DNA of 17,698 bases. Origin: Bacillota bacterium. Lineage in GTDB: Bacteria; Bacillota; Clostridia; Christensenellales; Aristaeellaceae. Position 1 is the first letter of the stretch, and each line of letters begins with the position of its first letter. Shown here piece by piece: positions 1 through 7,147 of the stretch. Position numbers and translations under genes: made by a program. The DNA is taken from assembly GCA_023458835.1 (NCBI GenBank), contig JAEWWY010000102.1, forward strand, positions 1 through 17,698, given 5' to 3'. The notes beneath the pieces are model-generated. The model had not been told where the DNA came from, ran no database searches, and worked only from the letters and a program-made list of their open reading frames with translations.

Positions 1-147
1 CCCAGGCACGAATACTTCCGGCGCATCCTGTGCGACGTTATCGGCGCCTGGGTGGAAAACGGCGAATATCCAAACGATGTTCCATTCCTGAAAAACATGG
101 TACGGGACATTTGCTTCAACAACGCGCGGGAATATTTTAGCATGTAA
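1..147 (+). CDS. uxaC: Glucuronate isomerase UxaC, C-terminal 48 residues (partial)
   Basis: Frame 1 is open from the window edge to TAA at 145-147 and encodes a tail containing RHEYFRRILCD, GEYPND and a DICFNNAREYF end. This matches what I know of the C-terminus of the uronate isomerase (UxaC) family of the amidohydrolase superfamily. The enzyme interconverts D-glucuronate with D-fructuronate and D-galacturonate with D-tagaturonate in the cytoplasm, the entry step for both branches of the pathway encoded in this window. The catalytic metal-binding residues lie upstream and cannot be checked. The stop is 40 bases before the next gene on the same strand, so the two are probably co-transcribed. 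Confidence is high because both the tail sequence and the neighbouring genes agree. Confidence 0.9.
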   Translation, partial: PRHEYFRRILCDVIGAWVENGEYPNDVPFLKNMVRDICFNNAREYFSM

Positions 148-187
148 AGCATCCCACAGACACTTCAACGCCGGGAGGATAAGGACA

Positions 188-1750
188 ATGAGGTTGAACG
201 ACGCTTCGCTTAAAAATCCGCAGCAGTGGGCAGAGCAGGGCTTTCGTCTGCCCAAATATGACCGGGCACAGGTCCGGGAGCGCACGCAAAAAAGCCCCGC
301 ATGGGTACATCTGGGGGCTGGAAACATTTTCCGCGCCTTTCTGTGCGCATTGCAGGACGATCTGCTGGACCAGGGCAAAACCGATACGGGCATCCTGGTT
401 GCGGAAGGGTTCGACGAGGAATTGATTGAAAAGGCCTACCTTCCTTTTGATTCCTTAAGCGTGCTGGCGGTGCTGAAAGCCAATGGTTCCGTGGAAAAGC
501 GCGTGCTGGGCAGCGTGGCGGGCGCGCTGAACGTAGCGCCGGGCGAGGGGGCGGATTGGGAGAAGCTAAAGGAAGCTTTCGCCAGCCCCACGCTGCAAAT
601 GGCCAGCTTTACCATTACGGAAAAAGGATATGCCTTCACGGCCGATAGCAGCCTTATGGGCAAAACGGCCGCCCTTTGCCTGCACCGCTATAAGAGCGGG
701 GCATATCCGCTGGCCCTGGTGAGCATGGACAACTGCTCCCACAATGGTGAAAAGCTCCGCAGCGCCGTGCTTCAGGTAGCAGGCCGCTGGGCTGAAGAGG
801 GCCGGGCGGAACCGGGCTTTGTGAAATACCTCGAGGATGAAACAAAGGTCTCCTTCCCCTGGACGATGATCGACAAGATCACGCCCCGCCCGGACGAGGC
901 CGTGCAGGCCATGCTCCAAAAGGCCGGATTCGAGGACACGGACATCATCATCACCGGGAAACGCACATATACCGCCGCCTTCGTCAATGCCGAGGAAGCG
1001 CAATACCTGGTGGTGGAGGACCGCTTTCCAAACGGCCGGCCTCCCCTTCATTTGGCAGGGGTGCTCTTTGCCGATAGGGACACGGTGAATCTGACGGAAA
1101 AAATGAAGGTGGGCACGTGCCTAAATCCCTTGCATACCGCCCTGGCGGTGCTGGGCTGCCTTTTAGGTTACACCAGCATCCATGCGGAAATGAAGGATGA
1201 CGACCTGAAGCGGCTGGTGCACCATCTGGGCCATGTGGAAGGCATGCCGGTAGCAGCCGATCCCAAAATCATCCGTCCGGCAGATTTTTTGAATGAGGTG
1301 CTCTCGGTCCGCTTCCCCAATCCTTTCCTGCCTGATACCCCCCAAAGGATCGCCACCGATACCTCCCAAAAGCTGCCCATCCGCTTTGGCGAAACACTCA
1401 AGGCTTATGAGCAGCGGCCGGACCTTGATATTGCAGGCCTTGACGCCATTCCCCTGGTGTTCGCAGCGTGGCTGAGATACCTGATGGGCATCGGGGATGA
1501 CGGAAAGCCTTTTGAGTTAAGCCCCGACCCGATGCTGGACAAGTTGCAGCAGGTTTTGGGCAAGGTCGCTTTGGGCGGCAAGGGGCCGTTCCATGAGCTG
1601 CTTTCCCCCATTGTAAGCGATGCTTCCCTGTTTGGCGTAAACCTGTATGAAGCGGGCCTTGGCGGGAAGGTGGAAGGGTTCTTTGCCCAAATGGTATCCG
1701 GTCCCGGCGCGGTGCGCAAGCTGCTGCATGAAACCGTAAGCAGGTTTTAG
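188..1750 (+). CDS. uxuB: Fructuronate reductase (mannitol dehydrogenase family), UxuB-type
   Basis: A 520-residue NAD-dependent oxidoreductase of the polyol-specific long-chain (mannitol dehydrogenase) family. It probably reduces D-fructuronate to D-mannonate. The N-terminal Rossmann part shows WVHLGAGNIFRAF (residues 39-51), the family nucleotide-binding signature. The catalytic Lys-Asn-His cluster is visible as K307, N313 and H316 in KVGTCLNPLHTALA; the Lys-to-Asn spacing is one residue longer than in the E. coli-type motif, as I recall for clostridial members. The start ATG has a GGGAGG at 173-178 at good spacing. It follows uxaC by 40 bases and precedes a deaminase-like gene. Family assignment is firm; substrate is inferred from context, because mannitol or tagaturonate reductases share the fold. 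A second, shorter family member (uxaB) lies on the other strand and covers the tagaturonate step. Confidence 0.9.
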   Translation: MRLNDASLKNPQQWAEQGFRLPKYDRAQVRERTQKSPAWVHLGAGNIFRAFLCALQDDLLDQGKTDTGILVAEGFDEELIEKAYLPFDSLSVLAVLKANGSVEKRVLGSVAGALNVAPGEGADWEKLKEAFASPTLQMASFTITEKGYAFTADSSLMGKTAALCLHRYKSGAYPLALVSMDNCSHNGEKLRSAVLQVAGRWAEEGRAEPGFVKYLEDETKVSFPWTMIDKITPRPDEAVQAMLQKAGFEDTDIIITGKRTYTAAFVNAEEAQYLVVEDRFPNGRPPLHLAGVLFADRDTVNLTEKMKVGTCLNPLHTALAVLGCLLGYTSIHAEMKDDDLKRLVHHLGHVEGMPVAADPKIIRPADFLNEVLSVRFPNPFLPDTPQRIATDTSQKLPIRFGETLKAYEQRPDLDIAGLDAIPLVFAAWLRYLMGIGDDGKPFELSPDPMLDKLQQVLGKVALGGKGPFHELLSPIVSDASLFGVNLYEAGLGGKVEGFFAQMVSGPGAVRKLLHETVSRF

Positions 1751-1863
1751 GGCGTAAAAACAGCTTTGAGTTTACGAGGCTTCCATAAAAGTGCGTTGGG
1801 ATATGCCGGCGCGTATAAGCGGGCGGTCTCATTGCCTTTGACTCCTCCTAAAGGAGATGCAGG

Positions 1864-2850
1864 ATGGATCAGGATTCCCCAAAATTCATGGCCTGTTTGC
1901 GGGAAGGGAGCCTTACCGGCCTGCAAACCATCCCCAAATCCGACTTGCACAACCATGCCGGGCGGGGCGGGAGCCTCGGCTATCTTTCCGCATGGGCACA
2001 AGCAGAGATTGCGCCTCCGGCCGCGCCGTTTGCCTCCCTGAACAGCATGCAGGAGAGGTTTGAGCAAAACGTAAAAATCCATTGCCCCGGCATTTCGGGG
2101 TATCTCAAACGCATCGAAGCGGCTTTTGTCCAGGCGAAGCAGGACAGCATTGCGCGGCTGGCACTGAGCTTTGGCTTGGGTGAAATTGATTCGCTGGGCG
2201 GCATGAATCCTTTCATGCAGGCGATGGACGCATTGCATGCCGCATACGCGCCAGGCACGGCTTTCCTGCCGGAGCTGGCCTTGGACCGCGCCTGCGATAC
2301 AGAGCAAACGTATGGCCTGGCGGAAGAGGCTTTGTCGCATCAATGGTTTGTTTCCATTGATATCTGCTGCAACGAGCTTGCACAGCCCATAGGCTCCTTT
2401 CAGAAAATGTACCGGCTGGCCAAGGCTATGGGTGTAAGGCGAAAGGCGCATGCCGGCGAATTCGGCACGGCGGAGGATGTGCGCAAGGCCTGCGAAACGC
2501 TGGACCTTGACGAGGTGCATCACGGTATTGCCGCCGCCGCTTCGACGCCGGTGATGCGCTGGCTGGCGGAAAATAAAATCCAACTGAATGTGTGCCCCAC
2601 CAGCAACGTGATGCTGGGCCTTGTGAAAGGGTACGCCGGGCACCCCATCCGGATTTTGTATGATTTCGGCGTCCCCGTGACCATCAACACGGATGATCTG
2701 CTGATCTTCAATCAAAGCGTTTCACAGGAGTACCTGAATCTGTTTTCGACCGGTTCAATGCCGGCTGAGGCATTGGACCATATCAGGCTGACCGGGCTGG
2801 GCGGGTTTCAAGACGCAAAGCAGCGCCCCCGGCCTTGTCATGGACAATAG
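1864..2850 (+). CDS. Adenosine deaminase-family metal-dependent hydrolase, substrate unknown
   Basis: A 328-residue TIM-barrel amidohydrolase of the adenosine/AMP deaminase family. Visible signatures in order are the metal ligands H29-x-H31 in KSDLHNHAGRGG, HAGE (196-199) holding the expected catalytic Glu and zinc His, VHHG (218-221), CPTSN (244-248), and the metal/catalytic Asp pair D277-D278 in INTDDLLIF. So the active site looks intact, but the first motif (HNHAGRGG, not HxHLxG) and the NTDDLL rather than NTDDP show it is not a classical adenosine deaminase. The start is fixed by AAAGGAGA at 1850-1857. It lies 113 bases after uxuB and 19 bases before the next gene. A hydrolytic deamination is expected; whether the substrate is adenosine, a modified nucleoside or something made during uronate use cannot be read from the sequence. 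The last ~15 residues look atypical. Confidence 0.8.
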   Translation: MDQDSPKFMACLREGSLTGLQTIPKSDLHNHAGRGGSLGYLSAWAQAEIAPPAAPFASLNSMQERFEQNVKIHCPGISGYLKRIEAAFVQAKQDSIARLALSFGLGEIDSLGGMNPFMQAMDALHAAYAPGTAFLPELALDRACDTEQTYGLAEEALSHQWFVSIDICCNELAQPIGSFQKMYRLAKAMGVRRKAHAGEFGTAEDVRKACETLDLDEVHHGIAAAASTPVMRWLAENKIQLNVCPTSNVMLGLVKGYAGHPIRILYDFGVPVTINTDDLLIFNQSVSQEYLNLFSTGSMPAEALDHIRLTGLGGFQDAKQRPRPCHGQ

Positions 2851-2869
2851 CGATAAGGGAGAAAGCCGC

Positions 2870-3787
2870 ATGGATTGGAAAGAGCGATATACAAAGGCAC
2901 ATAAGCCAAGGCTGGCCGAAGTGAATGAATACCTGGCCGGGGACATAAAAAGCCTGTTTGCGAAATTCAATCATATACTGAAAGACACATACGGCCTTGG
3001 CTATGTGGCTGTCGCCTATTCCGATGCCGACGGATGGAAGTATAAATATGGCCACAGCGGCCTGATCCTTGTAAACAATGTCTGCTTTCATGACGGCATT
3101 TTTTCGGTGGAAGGCATCGATGTGGCGGACTTGGGCACATTGGATGAGGCCATCGCCAAAGTGGATGAAATGTACCGGGATGGATTCATGGACCGCTTTG
3201 CCGCCTTTTCCCAAAAGCGTACCGAAAGGAGGAAGCAAAAGCCCAAAGCTTCCCTCCGCACCGGCAAAAACCTGAACCAGTGCCAGTGGCCTGCCATGGT
3301 TTCGCGCCAGAGCCTGAAACGGCTGTATGAGAACGACGCAAAGGGCATGGCGGACGAAGACCTGCTGAATGATATCGGCTTCACCCTGTATACAAGGTGC
3401 CTGGAAGCCAGGGAAATCTATGGGCTGATGGAGGCCGGGAAAGTGAAATGCCTGCACTGCGGCAGCGTTCTTGACTATGCGGATATCATGGAATGCGCCT
3501 GCGGCCGGCAGTATACCTACCGGGAATACCGCAAAAGCTATCGGGCAAACAACATGCCCCGGGGCGAAGCATCCGGCATCTTTGACAAATTTATTGCCGA
3601 TTGGGAAAAGGCGCGGGACAGCGCCGGCAAGATGCGGCTGATCGACAATTTGATTCATGAATTTCACGTTTCCAGCATTGCAGGCACCAGAAACCGCCCG
3701 GTGGGCGTAAACCTGATACAAGGCACGAAAGAGCAGGTCACCGCCCTGATCGAGGAACTGGCATACGGCAATCCGGCAGGCGTATAA
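2870..3787 (+). CDS. Unrecognised protein with a zinc ribbon
   Basis: I do not recognise this 305-residue protein. The ATG at 2870 is chosen because AAGGGAGAA at 2855-2863 precedes it at normal spacing; an in-frame ATG at 2840 overlaps the deaminase gene and has no such site. Residues 40-85 (DGWKYKYGHSGLILVN) resemble in style a small DUF3788-like or nuclease-associated domain, but this is only an impression. Residues 110-130 are very basic (KRTERRKQKPK). C194, C197, C209 and C211 form a CxxC...CxC zinc-ribbon-like knuckle, followed by an Arg/Tyr-rich stretch, and residues 262-266 read IHEFH. The C-terminal part (RPVGVNLIQGT) is hydrophilic with no signal peptide or membrane segment, so a cytoplasmic, possibly nucleic-acid-binding protein is plausible. 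It ends the apparent + strand operon. Function unknown. Confidence 0.7.
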   Translation: MDWKERYTKAHKPRLAEVNEYLAGDIKSLFAKFNHILKDTYGLGYVAVAYSDADGWKYKYGHSGLILVNNVCFHDGIFSVEGIDVADLGTLDEAIAKVDEMYRDGFMDRFAAFSQKRTERRKQKPKASLRTGKNLNQCQWPAMVSRQSLKRLYENDAKGMADEDLLNDIGFTLYTRCLEAREIYGLMEAGKVKCLHCGSVLDYADIMECACGRQYTYREYRKSYRANNMPRGEASGIFDKFIADWEKARDSAGKMRLIDNLIHEFHVSSIAGTRNRPVGVNLIQGTKEQVTALIEELAYGNPAGV

Positions 3788-4072
3788 TACGAAAAATCAA
3801 ATGCTCCGATGAGCGCTAGCGTGCAGAATACAAACAAGCCCGTCCGCTATCATCCTGAGGGTCATGCCCGAAGGATGACAGCAGGCGGGGCTGGATTTGC
3901 GATTTCGGGGCTCTTGCCCATAGATGCATTCGTGTTTCGGTTGGTTTGAAGCAAGCCATTTTGTTAATTGCTTTGCCACCCGTATCCGAGGTGGCATGTT
4001 GAATAGCATAAAAATGGGGATTCCAAAGGGGCTTTGTCCCTTTAGCAGGGGTGCGGGAGGTAGAGCCCCCCG
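3788..4072. other. Convergent intergenic region, 285 bases, with repeat-like hairpins
   Basis: The region separates the + strand operon end from the uxaA end on the - strand. I see no convincing gene. It contains a long hairpin at 3837-3892 and two short GC-rich hairpins at 4025-4043 and 4053-4073, described separately. The middle part (about 3893-4008) is AT-richer with no recognised element. An open reading frame crosses the region into uxaA antisense, but it lacks a ribosome binding site and any recognisable domain. Confidence 0.6.
3837..3892 (+). terminator. Long hairpin after the zinc-ribbon gene, possible terminator or interspersed repeat
   Basis: Nested inverted repeats: outer AGCCC...GGGCT arms at the ends, a perfect 7-bp stem TCATCCT (3850-3856) with AGGATGA (3872-3878), and an inner GGG/CCC pair (3859-3861 with 3867-3869). 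It lies 49 bases downstream of the last + strand gene. No T-tract follows, so an intrinsic terminator is not proven. The TCATCCTGAGG core resembles short interspersed repeats common in clostridial genomes, which I cannot verify here. Confidence 0.45.
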
Positions 4073-4073
4073 C
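4025..4073 (-). terminator. Tandem short hairpins at the uxaA 3' end
   Basis: Read on the - strand, two stems lie at and beyond the uxaA stop codon: GCGGG/CCCGC (4053-4057 with 4069-4073, plus two inner G-C pairs) and AAAGGG/CCCTTT (4025-4030 with 4038-4043). A five-base T-run occurs about ten bases farther on (near 4011-4015). The arrangement fits a weak, distributed terminator for the dctP-to-uxaA transcript. The T-run is not directly adjacent, so confidence is moderate to low. Confidence 0.45.
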
Positions 4074-5557
4074 TATACCGTTACCCCGTCCTTGAAGATG
4101 GTCAGGTCGCGCTTGTCCAGCGCTTCGGACCTGGCCTTTTTCTCGCCGGAAGCAATATCCAGCACCAGCTTCATCAATTCTGTGGTGAGCGAATCCATGG
4201 ATTCGCCTTCCAGCAGGCGGCCGGCGTCAAAATCGATCCAACTGCTTTTCCGGCGGGCCATATCACTGTTGCTGGCGATCTTTACCGTAGGCACCGCACA
4301 GCCAAAGGGCGTGCCCCGGCCGGTGGTGAACAGCACCATATGCGCACCGGAGAACAGCAGGGCATTGGAGGCCACCAGATCGTTGCCGGGAGATTGCAGG
4401 AGGCTCAGGCCCTTTTGGCGGACCGGCTCCCCGTAGTGAAGCACATCCTCCACCGGTGCGGCGCCGCCCTTTTGCACACAGCCCAAGGACTTGTCCTCCA
4501 GGGTGGTGATGCCGCCATCCTTGTTGCCCGGCGCGGGATTTTCATCGATGGGCTCATTGTGGCGCATGAAGTAAGATTTGAAATCATTGATAAGCGCAAC
4601 GGTCTTGTCAAAAACCTCCCGGTTCCGGCAGCGCTGCATCAGCAGCGTTTCCGCGCCGAACATCTCCGGCACCTCGGTCAAAATGGCGCTGCCGCCCTGG
4701 GCGATGAGCCTGTCGGAAAGGCTGCCCACCAGCGGATTGGCCGTAATGCCGGAAAAGCCGTCGGAACCGCCGCATTTCAACCCCAGCACCAGCTCGGAAG
4801 CGGGAATCTCTTCCCGCACGCACCCGGCCGCCCGGTCGCATAGCCCCTTCAGCAGGGTCAGCGCGGCCTCCACCTCGTCGTCCACATCCTGGGCAGCAAG
4901 GAATTTGACCCTGTCCTCATCATAAGGGCCCAACATCTTTTTCATTTCAGAGATACGGTTGTTTTCGCACCCCAGCCCCAGGACCAGCACGCCGGAAGCG
5001 TTGGGATGGCGAATGAGGCCGCACAGCGCCTTTTGGGTGTACCTCAAGTCGTCCCCCAGTTGGGAGCAGCCGTAAGGGTGGCTGTAGGCCACCACCGCCT
5101 CCAGCCCGCCCCTTATAAACGTTTGCGCCTCCACCTCTATTTGCTTGGCGATGGCGTTGACACAGCCCACGGTAGGAATGATCCATACCTCATTGCGGAT
5201 GCCCGCCTTGCCATCCGGGCGCTTAAAGCCGCGGAAGGTTTGGGCCGGCATGGGAGAAAGTTCCGCAAATTGCGGCTGATACTGGTATTCCAGCAGCGAA
5301 TTCAAATCGGAATGCACGTTGTGGGTATGAACATGGCTCCCGGCGGGGATATCCTCCAGCGCGTGGCCGATGGGAAATCCGTATTTGATAATCTTGCCGC
5401 CGGAAGGGCTGCCATCAATGGCGAACTTGTGCCCCGCGGGAATATCCTTGTTAAGAATCACCGCAGGGCCATCCAAAGAAACGGACGCTCCCATTTTCAA
5501 ACCTTCCACGGCCACAGCCACGTTGTCGCTGGGGTGGATCTTCAAATAGCTTTGCAT
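4073..5557 (-). CDS. uxaA: Altronate dehydratase UxaA
   Basis: A 494-residue protein of the UxaA family, which dehydrates D-altronate to 2-keto-3-deoxygluconate in the galacturonate branch. The N-terminal ~95 residues form a SAF-like domain ending in the conserved GSHVHTHN (73-80). The large C-terminal domain carries FRGFKRPDGKAGIRNEVW (108-125), TVGCVN (129-134), SHPYGCSQLGDD (159-170) and GLKCGGSDGFSGITANP (259-275), all family signatures. These retain the cysteine and aspartate residues expected at its metal site. Full length for the family. The start ATG at 5557 has GAGGAG (5566-5571), and this site contains the last codons of uxaB, whose TAA ends only three bases before the ATG, so the two are translationally coupled. 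It is the last gene of the long - strand operon. Confidence is very high. Confidence 0.96.
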   Translation of the reverse strand: MQSYLKIHPSDNVAVAVEGLKMGASVSLDGPAVILNKDIPAGHKFAIDGSPSGGKIIKYGFPIGHALEDIPAGSHVHTHNVHSDLNSLLEYQYQPQFAELSPMPAQTFRGFKRPDGKAGIRNEVWIIPTVGCVNAIAKQIEVEAQTFIRGGLEAVVAYSHPYGCSQLGDDLRYTQKALCGLIRHPNASGVLVLGLGCENNRISEMKKMLGPYDEDRVKFLAAQDVDDEVEAALTLLKGLCDRAAGCVREEIPASELVLGLKCGGSDGFSGITANPLVGSLSDRLIAQGGSAILTEVPEMFGAETLLMQRCRNREVFDKTVALINDFKSYFMRHNEPIDENPAPGNKDGGITTLEDKSLGCVQKGGAAPVEDVLHYGEPVRQKGLSLLQSPGNDLVASNALLFSGAHMVLFTTGRGTPFGCAVPTVKIASNSDMARRKSSWIDFDAGRLLEGESMDSLTTELMKLVLDIASGEKKARSEALDKRDLTIFKDGVTV

Positions 5558-5560
5558 GGA

Positions 5561-7027
5561 TTACTCCTCAAAAAGATGATTTATGGCGGCCCGCGCCCCC
5601 AGGGTGCGGATATGGTCGAGGTATCCGGCAGCCTTCCGCACAAATCCCGGAACCAAGGCAAGGTCCCGGCCCCAGAAGGAAGCGTTCGAAGCGGCAAGCT
5701 GCGCATACTCCGCCGCCGGCTTCCCGCTGTGAGCGGCGAAGAATTCCAGAACAGGCTGGTCGTCCTGCACAGGATAGAGGCCGGTGCCGGGGCGGTTTCC
5801 CGCACAGGAGCCGTCCGGCTGCTTTTGGCAGGTATAAAAGGCCAATAGCGCCGCAAAGGAAAAGGTCAAATATTTGGGCAGCTTCCCCGTCTGCTCCAGG
5901 GAATCCAAAAGGGAAGGCAGAATGCGGGACTTCCACTTGGATACGGAGTTTAGCGCAATGGATAACAGCCCATGGCGGATAAAGGGATTTTCAAACCGCT
6001 CGAATACGCTGCCGGCAAAGGCGTTCACTTCCGCTTTGGGCAGGGGCACGGTAGGCGCGATCTCGCCGTAGACCGCTTCCTCCATAAACCTGCGGATGTC
6101 CGGATCGGCCATGCACTCCCCTACAATGTCCATGCCCGCAAGGTACGCGCCAAGAACGGTAGCGGTATGGGAACCGTTTAAAAGCCTCACCTTCCGCTCC
6201 CTAAAGGGACGCTGGTCCTTTGTAAATACCACCGGCAGCCCCGCCTTGTCAAGAGGCAGGCGGGCGGAAATATCCTTGGGGCTCTCGATCACCCACAAGG
6301 CAAAGGGCTCGCAAACAGCCAGCAGCCTGTCTTCATAACCAAGCTCCTGCCAATAATCCGCCGCCGCATCCTTCGGATATCCGGTGACGATGCGGTCCAC
6401 CAGCGTGGAACAAAATATGCAGCTCTCCTCCAGCCAGGTTTTGAAGGCTTCCGGAAGCCCCCATGCATCGGTCAAACGCAGGACGCAGTCCTTCAATTTG
6501 CCGCCGTTGTTTTCAATCAGCTCAACCGGTAAAAGAATAAGGCCTTTATCCCCGGCGCCATGGAAGTGCTCAAAGCGCCTGTACAAAAACTGCGTCAGCT
6601 TGCCGGGATAGGTATGGGGCGGGCATAGGTCAAATGAATCCGAGGGGTCGAATACGATCCCCGCCTCCGTTGTGTTGGAAACGATAAACTCCAGCGTTTC
6701 CTCCCTTGCCAGGGCCATATAGGCATCATAATCCTCCTGGGCATCCACCGTCCGGCCGATGCAGCTTACCACCCGGTTTTCCCGGATGACTTGGCCCCCC
6801 GCCTTGCCTCGAAGGCAGACGGTATACAGGTGATCCTGTTTTGCAAACTGCTCCAGGGAACCGTAGGCGATAGGCTTTACCACCGCCACATCCCCGTCAA
6901 ATGACCCTTTTTCATTGGCGATGCCGATCATATAATCCTCGAAGGCGCGCAGAAAATTGCCCTCGCCATACTGCATAACGCGGATGGGCCTGGGGCTGCG
7001 GGTATGCACTGCCGATATTTGCTGCAT
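5561..7027 (-). CDS. uxaB: Tagaturonate reductase UxaB
   Basis: A 488-residue member of the mannitol dehydrogenase family that reduces D-tagaturonate to D-altronate with NADH. Near the N-terminus VMQYGEGNFLRAF is the UxaB-type nucleotide-binding signature, distinct from the GAGNIFRAF of the + strand paralogue. The catalytic Lys-Asn-His cluster is K279, N284 and H287 in KVRLLNGSHTATVLG. The ATG at 7027 is preferred over upstream in-frame ATGs because AAAGGAAAGG lies just before it and because homologues begin near the QYGEGNF motif. It lies 120 bases after dctM, in a gap holding two hairpins, and is coupled to uxaA. Both product and substrate are supported by sequence and neighbour (uxaA acts next), so confidence is high. 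Confidence 0.94.
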   Translation of the reverse strand: MQQISAVHTRSPRPIRVMQYGEGNFLRAFEDYMIGIANEKGSFDGDVAVVKPIAYGSLEQFAKQDHLYTVCLRGKAGGQVIRENRVVSCIGRTVDAQEDYDAYMALAREETLEFIVSNTTEAGIVFDPSDSFDLCPPHTYPGKLTQFLYRRFEHFHGAGDKGLILLPVELIENNGGKLKDCVLRLTDAWGLPEAFKTWLEESCIFCSTLVDRIVTGYPKDAAADYWQELGYEDRLLAVCEPFALWVIESPKDISARLPLDKAGLPVVFTKDQRPFRERKVRLLNGSHTATVLGAYLAGMDIVGECMADPDIRRFMEEAVYGEIAPTVPLPKAEVNAFAGSVFERFENPFIRHGLLSIALNSVSKWKSRILPSLLDSLEQTGKLPKYLTFSFAALLAFYTCQKQPDGSCAGNRPGTGLYPVQDDQPVLEFFAAHSGKPAAEYAQLAASNASFWGRDLALVPGFVRKAAGYLDHIRTLGARAAINHLFEE

Positions 7028-7072
7028 GGTTTTTTCCTTTCCTTTCATAAGCATAGCCGTTTCTCTATTGTG

Positions 7073-7091
7073 AAAAAATGGGCAAACCCAT
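7073..7091 (-). terminator. Weak intrinsic terminator or attenuator between dctM and uxaB
   Basis: On the - strand a short stem ATGGG/CCCAT (7087-7091 pairing with 7078-7082, loop TTTG) is followed directly by a run of six T residues (complement of A at 7073-7078). A five-bp stem is weak, so partial termination between transporter and catabolic genes is the most that is suggested. Confidence 0.4.
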
Positions 7092-7103
7092 GGGCATGCG
7101 TAT

Positions 7104-7128
7104 CCCCTCCCAATTGCATCAGGAGGGG
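7104..7128 (-). other. GC-rich intercistronic hairpin downstream of dctM
   Basis: A perfect 7-bp stem CCCCTCC (7104-7110) with GGAGGGG (7122-7128) encloses an 11-base loop, 20 bases downstream of the dctM stop. It has no T-tract of its own but sits next to the weak terminator at 7073-7091. It may stabilise the 3' end of the upstream transporter mRNA or reduce flow into uxaB. Confidence 0.5.
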
Positions 7129-7147
7129 CACAAGGATCGTTTCAATG

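Noticed and set aside
2790..2870. A frameshift at the deaminase C-terminus fusing it to the next gene
   Set aside because: A shift in the G-rich 2795-2806 stretch would join the two frames, and the last ~15 residues look odd. But the deaminase core is complete, and the next gene has its own AAGGGAGAA site and start, so separate genes are simpler. Comparison with homologues could still reverse this.
3924..4436. A 170-codon + strand open frame crossing the convergent gap
   Set aside because: Its start has no ribosome binding site and most of it is antisense to uxaA; the first part covers hairpin repeats.
5006..5848. A 280-codon + strand open frame
   Set aside because: It is antisense to the uxaA/uxaB junction and shows no recognisable motif; both genes on the other strand are certain.
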